DNA of 64,000 nucleotides from Oreocharis arfaki (GCA_013398015.1 VZRR01004733.1:62257-126256); one strand, 5' to 3'; shown: positions 36,859 through 50,320, counted from the stretch's first letter. Program-made: numbers and translations. Notes: a model not told the origin generated them from the letters alone.

Positions 36859-37438
36859 TGTCATGGTTTAATCTCAGCCAAGAACTATGCACCAATGAGC
36901 TGCTCGCTCCTTTCCCCCCAGTGGGATGTGGGACAGAATCAGGAGGGTAAGAATGAGAAGAAACATGGGCTGAGATAAAGAGAGTTTAATAGGTAAAGCA
37001 CACACAAGCTATACAAAAGAAAGAATTTATTTACCACTTCCCATGGGCAGGCAGCTGTTCAGCCATGTCTAGGAAAGCAGGGCCCCATTATGTGCAACAG
37101 GTACTTGGTAAGACAAATTCCAAATGTCCCCCTCACCTCCTTCTTCTTCCCCCAACTTCATCTGAGATGAGCATGATGCCATATGGCCTGAAATATCCCT
37201 TGATTCAGTTGGGGTCAGCTGTGCTGGCTCTGTCCCCTCCCAACTCCTTGTGCACCCCCAGCCTCCCCTCTGGTGGAGTGAGGCCAGAAAAGGCCTTGAC
37301 TCTCTGTAAGCTCTGCTCAGCAATAAAAAAAAAAAAAATCTCTGCTTTATCAACAGTGTTTTGATCACAAATCCAAAACAGAGCCCCATACTAACTACTA
37401 GGAAGCACATTAACTTTATCCCAGCCAAACCCAGCACA
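36859..37438 (+). mobile_element. Avian ERVL-type solo LTR with 5-bp target duplication, copy 2
   Basis: A complete 580-bp LTR starting TGTCATGGTTTAATCTCAGCC and ending AAACCCAGCACA. Landmarks: GGGCTGAGATAAAGAGAGTTTAATA, GATGCCATATGGCCTGAAATATCCC, GGGGTCAGCTGTGCTGGCTC and GTGCACCCCCAGCCTCCC. Exact 5-bp flanks ACAAT at 36854-36858 and 37439-37443 mark the target-site duplication. Five bases is the length typical of ERVL elements. No internal region remains, which indicates LTR-LTR recombination. An AATAAA at 37322-37327 is followed by an A-run. Confidence 0.93.
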
Positions 37439-37443
37439 ACAAT
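37439..37443. repeat. Target-site duplication ACAAT (right)
   Basis: Exact match to 36854-36858, on the other side of the solo LTR. Confidence 0.88.
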
Positions 37444-39189
37444 ATCAAAAGATGAATATGATTTTACTTACAATTTTTCACAATCTGTTGTATTACTTAC
37501 AATTTATTCGCAATCTGTTCATATAATTTTATGTAACTACACCAGACTTGAGATCTGCAATGCAGCATATAATTATTTAAGGTGCTGGTAAGATCACTCA
37601 GTATCAACTCCCACTGACGTCTTCTCAGCTTCAGGAAGCTTCTCAGCTTCATGAAAAACTGCAAAATGCTATATGTCGCTAGTCAGAATCACTGTGATGA
37701 GCAAGGCTAGGAAGTTGTTGAGAAATGTCAGTTTTTTGGAAGTTTTAACCTTACTTTTAATCTTCTTTGAATAAAACCAAGCAAAAGTGTAATTGCTTAA
37801 TGAATTGTCAGCTTCTATGTCTTCCCAACTGTTTTGTGGTTGAACAAATGCTCTTGGATGGAAAGCATGTTTGTAGAACTTATGCAAATCCATGTCTTTC
37901 TGTATGTGCACGTGTAGTACCTCTTAGTAGCACTTAAACAGCTTTTAAGCAACACTTTAAGTACCTCAAAATGAGTAGACTTGTGCTAAAGGGTTAAAAC
38001 AGGAATCCAGAATTGGGAGAACTTGTCAGGCAACCTCTCTTCCTTAATCTAATTCAACCATTTTCACTTGATGAAATGATCAAAGCTGTTTCCTGCAGTG
38101 CTGACACTGTTTTGATCAGATTAATAATCTGGCACATGAAAGATTTATAGTAGATAACCTCAGAGCCCCCAGTGTGAGTGCTTATGCTTAATTGTCAAAT
38201 TCCACAGAAATTTTACTGTTCTGTGTGTGTGTTTGTGCACGTAAGCACATACACCTAGCACAGGCATTTGGATATATTTTGAGTGTCTGGATATTTCAAG
38301 AACATTCTTCAAAAATACTAATCAGGACTTCAACTTGGAATTTTCATTCCAGTATGATGAATTTAAAGACTTTTTCAAGTCAGACAAAGCACCAAGAAGA
38401 TCTGTCCAATCAATAAATTGTGCAAAATTGAGTAAGGGTCTGGTGAGACAGTTTAGTGTTCTAGTTGCTGATGTGCTTGATGTTGCCTTTTGCACCTCAC
38501 AGTGAGTCTCATTTGGATGAACTCTCACTGCTTTCTCATCTAGCTCTACAGAAACAGGAGTGCAGACAGTGCCACAGAACTGTGAAATTACTCTCGGGAT
38601 GTCTTATCACATGAAATAGACTGCATGTGGATGGCAGCATGAAGAAAGGAGAATTCTGTGGTCTAACTTTTGTCACCTTACTTAGTCAAGGTGGAAGGCT
38701 AATCTGTTCAGGTGGCCTGTGAAGTCTGGAAAAAATCTGGTGTCTTCTGGAAGGTGGTTCAGTTTGGAGAGTTTAGCCTCCTAGATAGAAGCCTTACACT
38801 GGTCTGTAAACTCAGACATTATGGAAGGTGTACAGTGTATAACTGAAAGGGCTAACATTTACTTAATTAATTCAGTGAATAAGCTAGTGAAAACATATTA
38901 AAAAGGCTGTATTCATCTTTTGGACAGAAGCAGAGATGTATTTCCCATGTATAAATAAAAAATATTAAGATTGAGGGGGGGCAGGACTTGTTGGGTGGGG
39001 AGCTGTTCATGTTTATAGGTAATGCAAAGGATAACGAAGTGGTAAAATAAAGTAAATTTTAGAATGTTCAGAACAAGTTATACCGATATTCAATATTGAT
39101 CGAACAGAAAAGATGTATGTACCTAAGCCACATGATTTTGAAGACATTTAAATGCAGGGTAGTACAGAAAGAAAAATGTCCAGTAAGGA
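37444..39189. other. Unannotated intronic sequence
   Basis: AT-rich. A short local repeat, ACTTACAATTT, occurs twice at about 37.47-37.50 kb, and a G-rich patch lies at about 38971-39000. The final few hundred bases could be the decayed upstream part of the next CR1. Confidence 0.5.
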
Positions 39190-39560
39190 GCTTTTAGGTA
39201 GGTTAAAGACGTCACTGGGTATATAAATAAAGTATTAGAATTGCAAAGAGATATTTCCCCTATATGTGCTAATGAGACTAATATTGAAGTAGTGTATTCA
39301 GTTTTCAGTTCTCCAGTTAAAATAGATGGTTCAGAGAAAGAAAATGTTTAAGAGCTGGAAAGTATATCTTACGGGGGGAGACATTAGGAAGTCACTGAAG
39401 AGAAGGTCAAGAGGTGATTCGAACTAGTCTGTGTGTCTCTTTTCAGGAAGTGAAGATATCATTTGTAGAATGAAAAACATTGCATTATTTAATGGCTAAA
39501 ACAGTGCTGCAGAAATTCAGGAAGATTTTTTAAAATCGGTGTTATTATCTAAGATATGAA
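39190..39560 (+). repeat. Ancient CR1 LINE fragment, sense strand
   Basis: Collinear with old CR1 consensus features: ATTGCAAAGAGATATTTCCCC, TGTGCTAATGAGACTAATATTG, GTGTATTCAGTTTTCAGTTCTCC, GAGCTGGAAAGTATATCTTACG, then GTCAAGAGGTGATTCG. Many substitutions indicate an early insertion. Both edges are approximate and similarity may continue toward 39.8 kb. Confidence 0.6.
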
Positions 39561-41594
39561 AAGTACAGCAGATGTAATTCCACTGCTGAATACTATGAGC
39601 CATATCTGGAAATTTTTTTACTGAATGCTGTAGACTGCTAGTGGTGTGGTAATTGTTGTGCAAAAAGATGCTTTCTGCATCTGGGAATTCAGAAGCTAAG
39701 CAGAAAACACAAGAAAATAGAAATCAGCATTTCAACCTTAAGTTATGGGTTTAAATTAGAAACTTCTATGTGATGTAGTGTATACTGTGCAGGAGATAAT
39801 ACCAGGTCTTAGTAATAAGTTCTAGATTTTCTTTAAAATAAAAGACTTGCATCTCAGAATATGAACTGAATGAAAAAGGTTATATAAACATTTTGATTTT
39901 ACAAAACATTTAACACTGACTGCTGGAAGAGGAGAGAGGTCAGACATGAAAGACCTTCTGACCAAGCAGGCTCTCTAAATGAGCTCCCACCCACTCTCCA
40001 GTTACCTGTAAGAGGCCAGAATACTGTTTCCATTCAGAATTTCCTCAAGTACCCTGCTAGATAGGGGCATAACATAGGGAACCTCTGTAAAAGTTATCAA
40101 TGTGACTTGACAAGATATTTATAATATAATTTCTTTATATTGACATAATTTCTATTCAGGGATATTTGAAACAAGAAGTGCCGCTTTAATATGCTTCCAG
40201 GTATTAACTGTCCAGGCATGAAGTAGAGTAGGTCACATATTGTGGCATCAGAATCTATCCTGGACATACTTAAATGCAAGGAAAAAACCCTTCAGGAGAA
40301 GGAAACAATTGGGCACTAGATAAGTGCTCAGAATTAGTATACTTTGAAGATGCTGCTAAGCTAGGTTCTCATTGCTTTAATACCTGTGCTCATGGGAACA
40401 ATTTCATGTGTTATTACTTCCAATAAGCATGTTAGGGAAGGGAGAATCAGATTCGTTGTGTATGGCCCGTGGAGTTCCTGTCCTAGCTCCTTAAATGGAG
40501 ATCTGCAGTGACATGCAGACCATGTTTACACGTACAGGTTTGGACAGTTGTGCTCCCGTTCCATCTGTGCTCTTAGGCAGCTGAATGCAAGCCAGCAGCA
40601 TGTGTTACCATAGTGCTAATCCTAAAATAATAAGCCAGGTAACATGGTCCTGTAAGTTTTGGACTGGAGCTGGCCTATATCCAGCCAGCTCAGGCCTCAA
40701 GTGAACTAGTAACTGCATCTGCTTCTTGTGGATATTAAAAAATGATCACAGAGGATTTTTTGCATTCCCAGGATGTTCATATCTTTTGCTTTCTTTCCAT
40801 CTGTTGTTGAATTTAGGGGGCAAAGGTAGGGCAGGGAAAAAAAAAAAAAAGAAAAATCCCTCGCTGATGTTGTTCTGACAGTAGCTGAGCTATTCCTAAA
40901 CTTTTTGTTATTGTGCATTATACTTGATGTTAAGTATGGTGCATTTTATCTCAACAGCAGTTCTTTATCATTCATTCTCTCTCTTAGTGGAGGAGAAGGA
41001 GGAGGAGAGAGATCAATAAGCTCCTGGTTATCTTGGATTGTCAATGAGCAGTGTATTTCTGGCCCAAAATATTTCAGTAGGTGTTCTTGGAGATGGAACT
41101 TGAATATGTGCACATAAAGGCTGCAGATTTTGTTTCTTTTTAAAAATTGCCTGTTGATAGGGTTTCTTCAACTGAGGCTGATAGAATTGGTGATGAATAA
41201 GGAGGCAGTTTAATCAAGGTACATAACGCAGCTGCTTGCTTTTTTCTTCCCCAATATGTGGATACAGAGTTTTTCTCAGCCAGCTCTAAAGTCTGACCTT
41301 CTGAGAGAAATTATGGCTTTTGGCCTTCAGTCTCTTCTGATCATCAGCTTTCACAACTGGGCCCTGTTGATGACCTTAGAGTGGTTCTCAAGACAGGAAA
41401 AGATGGTGTAAAAGAGTGTAAGGTGTAAAAGAGAAAAGCAGGCAACCACATAACTGTGCAGTATGTGAGCTGGCTTACAATCTTCTCTATATACCCATCC
41501 ATGAAGGTAAACAGAGTCATCCCAGGAAGCAGCAAGATAGAAGGAAAACCATGTGGGTATTAACTGCTTGACCTCCTGTTCCACAAAGAAGACT
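39561..41594. other. Unannotated intronic sequence
   Basis: No gene seen. An A-run lies near 40838-40850 and a GGAGGA-rich patch at about 40990-41010. Confidence 0.5.
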
Positions 41595-41760
41595 GGGCTA
41601 GAGCATGGGAAACTGAAAAGTCCTTGACTTAGGGTCAGAAACGCTTAGCAACAACTAGAACATCAGTGTGTCCTCAACATTTATTGTTACATTAAAACCA
41701 AAATGTAGCACTGTAGCAGCTACGAGGAAGAAGATGACTCTCATGGCCAAAACCAGAGCA
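41595..41760 (+). mobile_element. Truncated ERVL-type LTR, 3' part only (copy 3)
   Basis: Matches the last quarter of the other LTR copies: AAACTGAAAAGTCCTTGACTT, TTAGCAACAACTAGAACATCAG, GCAGCTACGAGGAAGAAGATG, ending GGCCAAAACCAGAGCA. The 5' portion is missing, and the left edge is where similarity disappears. It appears more diverged than copies 2 and 4. Confidence 0.75.
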
Positions 41761-44700
41761 ATACATATTTCGTGTGTTTTCTGTCATAGCATGAGAAAAA
41801 GCTCTTGTCAGAGAAGACAGAAGTACTACAAGTCTTAGTTTAACACACTAACTCACACTAAGGTATCCCAATTAAGGGAATTACTATCCCTATTATGAAA
41901 GTCATTGCCAATGAATGTTGCTGGACTTAAATGTGTTCACTGGGAGACATCCTGATTAAGAAGATCTCCTGAGTGTATATCCTAATTAAATAGTGCATCT
42001 AATAATAGATGTTGCAACAGGTCACTGGCTGGGTGACAGGATATCCCTCCTGAGCAGGAATCTTGAAATCAAGTTTATTAATTTATTATGAACCACTGAG
42101 AACAAGAAAAAAAAATCATACTATATAATGAATTCTGAATTTCTCAGGAAAAGGTTCCAATTGCTTTATTGGATTCAATGCATTCATAGAACTTCATAAA
42201 GGAAATAGGAACCTCTAAATTAGTGATTAATTATTTAATAGATTAGTGATAGCAATTTCAGTCAAATGATTGACACAGTTTGGTGAACCCGCAATAACAG
42301 ACATGGTTGTCAATAGGTTGGTGGAAAATACTGATTTTACTGACACTACATGTTGGGAAATGTTAAATAGGTGACACAGGTAGTAAAAATCTTGATTTAA
42401 TGTATTTATAGAATTGCAAAGTAAAACTTCATGGAAGAAAGTTTGGAGCAAGATATAAGGAAATTTCTATGTTCTGCAGCTTTCGTTGGAAGTCTCAACT
42501 GTCTGTTACTGCCAGCTCCTGAGTACCGGGGGAGACAATGATCCAGATACTAACAAGGCTGAGTGCCGCCAGGTGCACCATCAGCCCCGGTGGGCTGGGG
42601 AGAGGTTTCTGAGAGTCCATCAGGGATTTTGCAGAATTCTGTATCCCTTCCTGTGCTCCTGGGCAAGCTGAGGTCAAACCTGACATCAAAGTCTTGTTGG
42701 TAGGAGAGTTGTTTAAAACCTCTCTTTTTTACTATGCTGCGATACCTGATTGTTTCTAGTTTTCTCTTTATAAAGAGTTACTTATGATAGATGAAATTCT
42801 AATGATCCAGGCCTTTTTCAGTCTGAGAGATGCAAATTCTTTTTTTACAACCCCATAATATGGAGAAATTCTTGATAGAGCCACCCCAGGCTCTGCTGGA
42901 TGAAGAAGGAGCAGCGGATGTCTCTTCACATTTCCAGAGATCACACTTAGGAAAGTTGTCTAGAAAACAAGCAAGTGGAAACAGGAGGAAAGAGGGAGGG
43001 TAGAAATTGTAGAAACATTTCAAAGCCCATACCACAGAGTGGTAATGGAAAAAAATTTGAAAAAGAAATCAAATATTGAAATACAGAAGTATTTTGAAGT
43101 AAAAAACCTCCAAAATTGTAACAAAGTGAATGATGATCAGTAGACCAAAAATTCCCAACATTCATCATACTATTGCAAGCATTAGAAATTACTAAGAAAT
43201 GAACGTCTTAAAAAAAAAAGTGTGTGTTTGCAAATGAAAGCAGCTACCAGCTGCTTGGCATTGCTTGCAGAACTTGAAAACACAGCCCAGTTTCCTTTCC
43301 CCATCTGGCTGAACCTTTTATTTTTTAATTGCAGAGGTTTCTGTTCTTCTTCAACCTACTTGTGCTTCTGATATTTTCTTTTTGTTCCGAAAACTATAAA
43401 ATTGTTTGTGTCTATTTTTTCCACAGTACTATTTTTAGGTTTTAAGGATCATACCTAGCTATCTTAAATCTTCTTTTTGTTGTAAAAAAGTCTTTTAAAT
43501 GCATTCAGGAACAAAGTTTCAGTGTTACTTAAGGTATATAATAAAAAGGTAAATTCCAAACTGCAACATGTTTAATAACCAGTTGTGAAAAGAAGACTGA
43601 GTTCAAGAGGGGAGGAACTTTTCTTGTACAGTAAGCAATGCCAACACCTGTGTAATAACACTTTTAATTTTTGACGTTTTGTCGTGCTACATGCTCTTTC
43701 CTTCTCAATATCACAATTAATCTCTTTTGAATTTATGGGTCTTTTTCAAGAATTGTGCCTTGCAATATAGATATCAGATATTCTGGACTTTTAGAACTCA
43801 AGTGATATCCTTTCATGAACTGAAGAATCTTTGTTAACTTTTAGAGTTCCCTACTTGCTGACAAAAAAAAAAAAAATCAAGAATGAAGAACTAAAAAAAA
43901 TCCTTCCTGACATCAGACATCATGTATTGTAATTTCTCCTAGCCTCATATTCAGGTGGTAAGAGAGATTAAAAAGAAGCAATAGCCAAAGCATGAGAATT
44001 GTCAAAGCTGACTCATTACCTGCATGTGCAGCTTTAAATATAAACATGCTGAATTTTTCACATTTTGTCTAACATATACATGAGAGCCAATAATTGTATG
44101 TACATTACTGTAGATGAATAAAAACTGGTCTTATGGATGTATTATATATATTTGTCGACCATATGAGATGCCTTTCTGTGTCTAACATTAAGTTGCTACA
44201 TCTTGCTGCTTCTGTGATTTTTCTTATGAAACTATTTCACACATTCTTTTCATTCACTCTTTCCTGACGTTCGACTTATTGAAACCATTGCTGCTGGAGT
44301 TAGATATTAAACCATTCAACAGAGTGCCTACAGTTCCTCCCTCTGAAATTCCAGATTACTAAAATAACCACACTTCTTGTGATCATCAGTAGGGCCACTG
44401 GAGAATTTATAGTAATATACCTTAGCATTTGGAAAATATATTTTCTTTCCTTTAACAAAAATCAACCAGATCTCAAATTGTGACTTCAGAGTCTACTGAG
44501 GATTAGATTTGGTGTTGTTTTAAAGACTGATTCAGATTCAGAATCCAGTTTGCTATTCATATTCAGGTTTTTGGTTTGGATTCGGTTCAGATTCTTGTAT
44601 CTTCCAGTGCTCAGACTCAATGTAGTGGCTAAGTAGAAGCATTTAATCCATTGATTAATTGATTGCAGGTGCAGCCAAGGCCCAGATTCTTCCCATTTCA

Positions 44701-45030
44701 TTTTAGATACCCTTAGGTGCCAATGTGTGAGAGAGACAAAAAGTGAGAAAAAATTGTTGAGATTTTGATTGGGTTGAAATGCCTGTGGACAAAGTCTGTC
44801 ATTTTTATACAGACAATGAAGGGACAAGAATGATAAGGGTCTTAGGCATCAACTTTGTTACGGGTTTAAAGTTAGACTGGATCATCTTTGAGACTGTGGA
44901 AACACACGAGCATTTAGTCTCTCTCATTTCACAAGAACTTAAGAACATGAGTAAACAAATTACCCAACATTTGTGAAACATGCCATAGATGTAATGGAAA
45001 CTCATTTTTCCAAGTTATGATTCTCTCCCT
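41761..45030. other. Unannotated intronic sequence
   Basis: No gene recognised. The 42.49-42.67 kb patch is GC-richer but without an identifiable product. A-runs lie near 43211-43219 and 43862-43875. Confidence 0.5.
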
Positions 45031-45538
45031 TTACTCTGTTCTTGTGAGTCCCCCACCTGGAGTACTACATCCAGCTGTGGGGTCCCCAGCCCAAGAATAA
45101 CATAGAGCCACTGAAGTGAGGAGGACCGTGAGCATGGTCAGAGGGATGGAGCACCTCTCCTAAGAAGACAGGCTGAGAGAGTTGGCTTAGTTCAGCCTGG
45201 AGAAGAGAAGACTTCAGGAAAACATTAGAGCAGCCTTCTAGAATGAAAGTGGACCCATGGGAAAGCTGGAGAGAACTTTTTACTAGGACATGTAGTGAAA
45301 GGACAAGGTGAAACGGGTTTAAACTGAAAGAAGATAGATTTAGATTAGATTTTAGAAAAGAATTCTTTATTGTGAGAGTGGTAAGGCACTAGAACAGGTT
45401 GCCCAAAGAAGTTGTGAATGACCCGTCCCTGGAAGTGTTGGATGGGACTTTGAACAATCTGGTGAGATGGAACTTGTCCCTGCTCATTCCAGTGGGTTGG
45501 AACACGATGACCTTCCAGGTCACTCCCAGACCAAACAA
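45031..45538 (+). repeat. CR1 LINE 3' fragment, sense strand
   Basis: A clear CR1 match: CCCCCACCTGGAGTACTACATCC, GAGGGATGGAGCACCTCTCC, GACAGGCTGAGAGAGTTGG, TTCAGCCTGGAGAAGAGAAG, AGAACAGGTTGCCCAAAGAAG, GTTGGAACACGATGACCTTCC. The terminal octamer repeats are missing or decayed. Frames are broken, so it encodes no functional reverse transcriptase. Confidence 0.93.
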
Positions 45539-46740
45539 GGCAGTTGAGCTAACAATGTCCCTACCGTATTTGAAATGCTGGCTGATAGATTACGTGCTCC
45601 TTCTGTTCAGTTACTGTCGAGTTTCGTTCTTATCCATTAGCTGAGCTATACGCCTTTAGCTTTTTTATGAACTAATTTTTTCAGGCCACTGACATTTCCT
45701 CTTTCATAGGTGTCTGGAATATAACCTGTTGTATTATTGTTTTACTAAAGCTGCTGTGTTTTAGTTATTTTTTATCGTTTACTCTTTTACGGGGTAAGAT
45801 GAAGTGAGCTGTTTATGATGTCAAATGAGTTCCCTTTTCAGCTGACATAGGAGGGGAATGCCCTCATTGTCCTGATAGGCCTAAGCATCATATACTACAT
45901 ATGGTGGGAAAGAAGGTGAAGTTTGCATTGTTGATTCAGGTTTGATCCTCTACTGAGAAATATGTTCAACATGACAATGGATACAAAATGCAGTTGAAGA
46001 GGTATGGGTTAAAGCCTATTAAAATACCATTTTCTAGGAAAGTGAGTTTGTGGATGTAGTGTGCAATTAAGCTGAAAAAATTCAAAGGGCGGGATACAAT
46101 GTAAGTTTTCTTACACTTTTAGCCTGCAGAGATCAGCAGAAAATATTTGTGTGCTTTTATTTTTTCCCCCTAAAAAACCAGAATTTTTTGCTTAGTACCC
46201 AAGAACACACTGTAGTTCACAATGTGATGAGGCATTCCCTGAAATGCTCTTAATGTAAGTGCTGCTGGTTTGAGAATCAACAGAACATCTTTATTAGAGT
46301 ATTTAAAGTAGCCAAATTAAATTTAAACCTTTGATCAACTCATCTTTAATCTGATCATTTCTCTAATAGAAAATCTAACATTTAATTATAGAGGCTTACA
46401 TTAAAGTATTAAATACCAGAGCGTTTTACTGATCTTTTCCATGTGGCTTTGAAGATTGGAAATCTTGCTTCTTTTGTAACTGTCATCAGAGAACTTTTCT
46501 TAGCTTCCTTGTCTCCATAAAGCAGGCAATTTGTCCATGAATCTTTTTCTAAGCACAGAGGTTAGATGTCTTTTCTTAACTTTTTTAATCTTATAGACTG
46601 CTTTGTAACCTGAAAATAGAGTTAGCATTTGGTTATAGCAGCTTTTAAGTGGCAGAGGCTAGGAGAGACTAGAAGAAATTATTCTTTGCCAAATAATTCT
46701 CAGTAAAGTATTCTAAAGTGATGAAAGAATAAAGAAAAAG
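45539..46740. other. Unannotated intronic sequence
   Basis: AT-rich, with nothing recognisable. Confidence 0.6.
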
Positions 46741-48450
46741 GGGTGTGTGTCGTGCAAAGGGGAGGTGTCCCTGACCCTTAGTGTTTAACTTGTCTGTCAT
46801 GGGGTTTCAGCACCCCAGGAAAGCTGAGACCCTTGTGTCTGACCAGTCTGTCATGGGGACCCTTCACTGTGCACACCTGCTGGATTGGAGGGTCGTTTGA
46901 CTCACTGAGGGAAAAGCACCAACAACACAAGGGAGACCCCTCAGCTGGTCTTCCATTTATTTGAGTATGTTCCCTGCTGTAGGCAACTGCCAGCACCTGT
47001 GAAGGACTCACACCAATGGTTTATGAAACAACACTCTTTATTAATACAAAATTGTGATAGGTTAAGGTTCAAGGATTGTTGGTAATAGTACTGACTGCAA
47101 AAACGAATGCAAAGCATTACACAGCAAGCTCTAATCCCCAACAGAAGCATTCAGCACACATAGAATATGGTTCTCACCCAACAGGTGTTCCTAAGGCAGA
47201 AGACAGGTCCAGCCCATCAACTGATCCCAGCAGTTACAATGGAGTCTTCCCTGACCTTTCCCCCGTTCTTGACTTACTTAAATTCTATTTCTTTATGTTT
47301 AGGTGGAGCTTGAGTGACTCTAGTCGTGCATACCTTTGTTACTGATTGGTGTAAAATTCTCTCTCTTCACTTTTAAAAATACAATCAAAAAGAATATAGA
47401 GCACATGCTCATGAGGGGTGGTTGTTCCTTGCAGATGGATAACTTTGGGATGGAGGTGTGGGTTCGTATTACCGTTAGGCTTTAATGAACCAAGTTCATG
47501 TGAGGAGAGCGACTCCACCACAGTTGTTGGCTCAGCAGCAGGACATCTTCCCCTCTCTCTCCTGGCTGATAGGTGCAATGCAGTTTATCAGCTGCGAGTT
47601 ACCATCAAGTTCCCCTCCCTGCAAGGATTTCAACAGTGCCTGGCCATGATTTCTCCCCTCTGCTCCACCCCCTTAGCACGTGCTCACAGTTGCAGATTGT
47701 GTGTATGGGGAATCATCGTGGAATGGGTTTTGAGCATGCCAACCACACTCCATCCAGGAAACAGCAACTGTATTTTAACCTGTAATTTCCATACCCTTAT
47801 AACTTCTGTTAGGATGCAATTGTAACTCCTCAGTTTCTTCTAATTGTATCTCCATTCATCTTTCCACAGTGTGAGAGAGGATTACATTTTCTCTGTGAAT
47901 GGACTTTTTTATCTGCCCAGAGAAAAATGTTGCAAGACGGGGATGCTGTTAAACACAGAAATGTCATGCCAAGTCTTATTCTGCTAGCAGGAAAAAAGAG
48001 CATAATCACTTTTCCCTGCCCCTTGGAGGCCTGAACACACATGCTCATTCAGCTGCTGCTGGGCCAGCTGGGAGGGTTATAAGCCCTGCAACCAGGGTCA
48101 TTCTCCCTCTTTGTCCTTTCGTGTAACAAACTTAGTTGCTCATGGTATTATGTCCTGACCATAGTGAACTCAGGTTGAGCTTAGATAGTGCGGGTAGTAG
48201 TAAATAGCATTACTGGAGTTATGACTACAGAAGCTTTAGTGGCTTGGATCATGCCTTTGGATTGGCTTATTATGGTGCTGCTGCGGAAACAGCTGCACTG
48301 GCAGGTCAGAAATGCAGTGTAGATATAAGGGGTGAACGTGGGGATGACTGCATGGGGTGATCCCCTCTGCTGGAGTGAAGCAGGCTGGGTGGTTGCTGCC
48401 ATGGTGCTGTGATGCTTTGGCTCCCTGGAACATAGATCCAGGTTTCTTTG
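46741..48450. other. GC-richer block of unknown identity, possibly repeat-derived
   Basis: Composition differs from the flanking AT-rich intron. GTCTGTCATGGGG occurs twice (46792-46804 and 46846-46858). On the minus strand, AATAAAGAG near 47035 would serve as a polyadenylation signal. On the plus strand, GGGTTATAAGCCC near 48074 looks TATA-like. These traits would fit LTR material, but I found no convincing termini, duplication or retroviral frame. It could instead be unique sequence. Confidence 0.3.
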
Positions 48451-49004
48451 GGTTACTTCTCTCCTCCTGGATATGTGTGTGCTTTCAAGGTTCTTCTTGT
48501 CTTACTACATTTTAAAATGTTTCTGACATCAAATATGTAGCTAATGGTATGAAGATAATCCCTCGAGAAATTGAAGCTGTGAGTAGAGGAAACATGTCTG
48601 AGTCACTTTGCTTTGCTATGGCATGTTCATTGATATTTTAATGAGATCTTGCTTTTATGAATGAAAATAATCTTAAGAAATGTTGCACTGTGTAGATTTT
48701 CTTTATAATTCTTTTCACCTGAACCATGTCACTTTTATGAGTTTTTTAAATCCCAAGTGGGCAAGACGAATAAAGGTGAATGTCTCATCAGTTGTGCTAT
48801 TGGTTATATTGGATGCTTTTGGTTTCCTCTTTATTCTCACTCTCTCTAGAAGTATCAGTTCCCGAGGGGTGTGCTTTTTGTTAACAGGTGTTTAAAGAAT
48901 GAAGTAGGCTCTAGAGATAAGTTCAAATACTGATTTAGATGGTAGTATAAACTTTTTTAGTCCAATTTTTGAACTTTGTATTTTCCATGCTTCCTGTAAA
49001 TTCT
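48451..49004. other. Unannotated intronic sequence
   Basis: Nothing recognisable. Confidence 0.6.
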
Positions 49005-49300
49005 AAAATGTCTAGGGTAGAAAGGACTACAAGAAGTTATTTAGTCCATCTCACCCACAACGAGACTGACAAGACCTGTAACACTTCAAGGTAGACTTTT
49101 GTTTGTGCTCTTAGATATTTCCAATGACAGGTGTATCACAGCACCCTCAAGCATCCTGCTTGAGTGTTTTAGGTACCCTGGTTCTTTGGATGCTTTTCCT
49201 GTTTCTAGCCTGAATCTTTCTTGCTGTAATTTATTCTCGTTACTTTGTGTCCTTTATACCATGGGTGTAGAAGACATATTGCCTTCTGTGTAAGATATTT
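49005..49300 (-). repeat. Old CR1 LINE 3' fragment, antisense
   Basis: On + it reads GTAGAAAGGACTACAAGAAG, TTATTTAGTCCATCTCACCC, TTTCCAATGACAGGTGTATC, TAGCCTGAATCTTTCTTGCTG and TTCTCGTTACTTTGTGTCC. This is the reverse complement order of the CR1 3' region. It is diverged and not coding. Confidence 0.8.
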
Positions 49301-50320
49301 CATATAGCATTGCATTTCATCTGTCATTTAGTATTGTGAATCAGCAGATAGGTGTAAGCTTTTTAAGTATGACTAATTTGATTTGAGGATTATTGATTTA
49401 AATGTGAGAAGAAAAGAACAGTAGGCAACCTATCTGCTAAAACCAGGAGACTTACATGGAAATTTAATGATAAGAAATGCCAGTGGAAATGTAAAATACT
49501 GCTGTTTGACAGAAGTCTGCATGATAACAAATGCTATTAAGAGTATCTTGTACTTGGCCCAAGTAATTTGCTGGGAACAGGAGGGAGTCAATACAAATAT
49601 GCAGTCATGAAGGGAAAGAGAATTTGGATTTTATGTTTGCTTGTTTTGTTTTTATGGTTATTACAACAGCTAAGTATGTGTCTTCAATAAGTAGCCAATG
49701 TTAAGAAAACGAATTAATATTAATTAATGTTAATATACCTGTATTTGATTATTGCTGAGATGTTCAGACCTAAACTGTTCTACTATAACCCTCACCAAGT
49801 TGCCTTTCATTATTTATTTCCAACGGCGTAAGTACTTGTACCAAAATCACCATGAAAATGTATCATTTCTGATGTGAGCATAGTTGAGCTTTTTGACACT
49901 GGTGTTGTACCACCTCCTTTATAGTGATTTCAAAAGTACTGGTAAGATGATGTCCCTACACTGCTTTTTAGTTGTTCAAGGGCTGTAGAACACATTGTAG
50001 GCAGACGTTGAACCCTGCCAGTCTCTGGAACAGATTTTAAAAAAACAGCAATTGGTAGCACAGAGCAGATTAAATGTGTATTTCAAGGGCTGCCTTCCCT
50101 TGCAGTCATGATGCTAAAACATGCCTCATCACGACTTAGCATGCACAGTGGAGCTTCTGTTACCTGTAAGGAATAAAAGTAACTAGTTTATTTTAAAGTC
50201 TTGTGAAGGGATGGTTTCTGGCACTTTTGCTCTTAATGTGAGATTTTCAGGAGGCATCATGGATCTCACAGATATGTTCAAAGATAAAAGATCAATTATG
50301 GGGTAGTATCATTAGCAAAA

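Noticed and set aside
37065..37437. ORFs of 99 (+) and 122 (-) residues
   Set aside because: Both lie inside solo LTR copy 2, which is non-coding regulatory retroviral DNA.
38971..39000. Possible G-quadruplex
   Set aside because: There is one long G-run and only two further G-runs nearby, so four regular tracts are not clearly present.
45399..45644. 81-residue ORF on +
   Set aside because: Its first half lies in the CR1 3' fragment and is read in an arbitrary frame with no reverse transcriptase motif.
48181..48433. Two minus-strand ORFs (73 and 65 residues), His/Cys-rich
   Set aside because: Overlapping different frames of the same DNA with no recognisable zinc-binding spacing.
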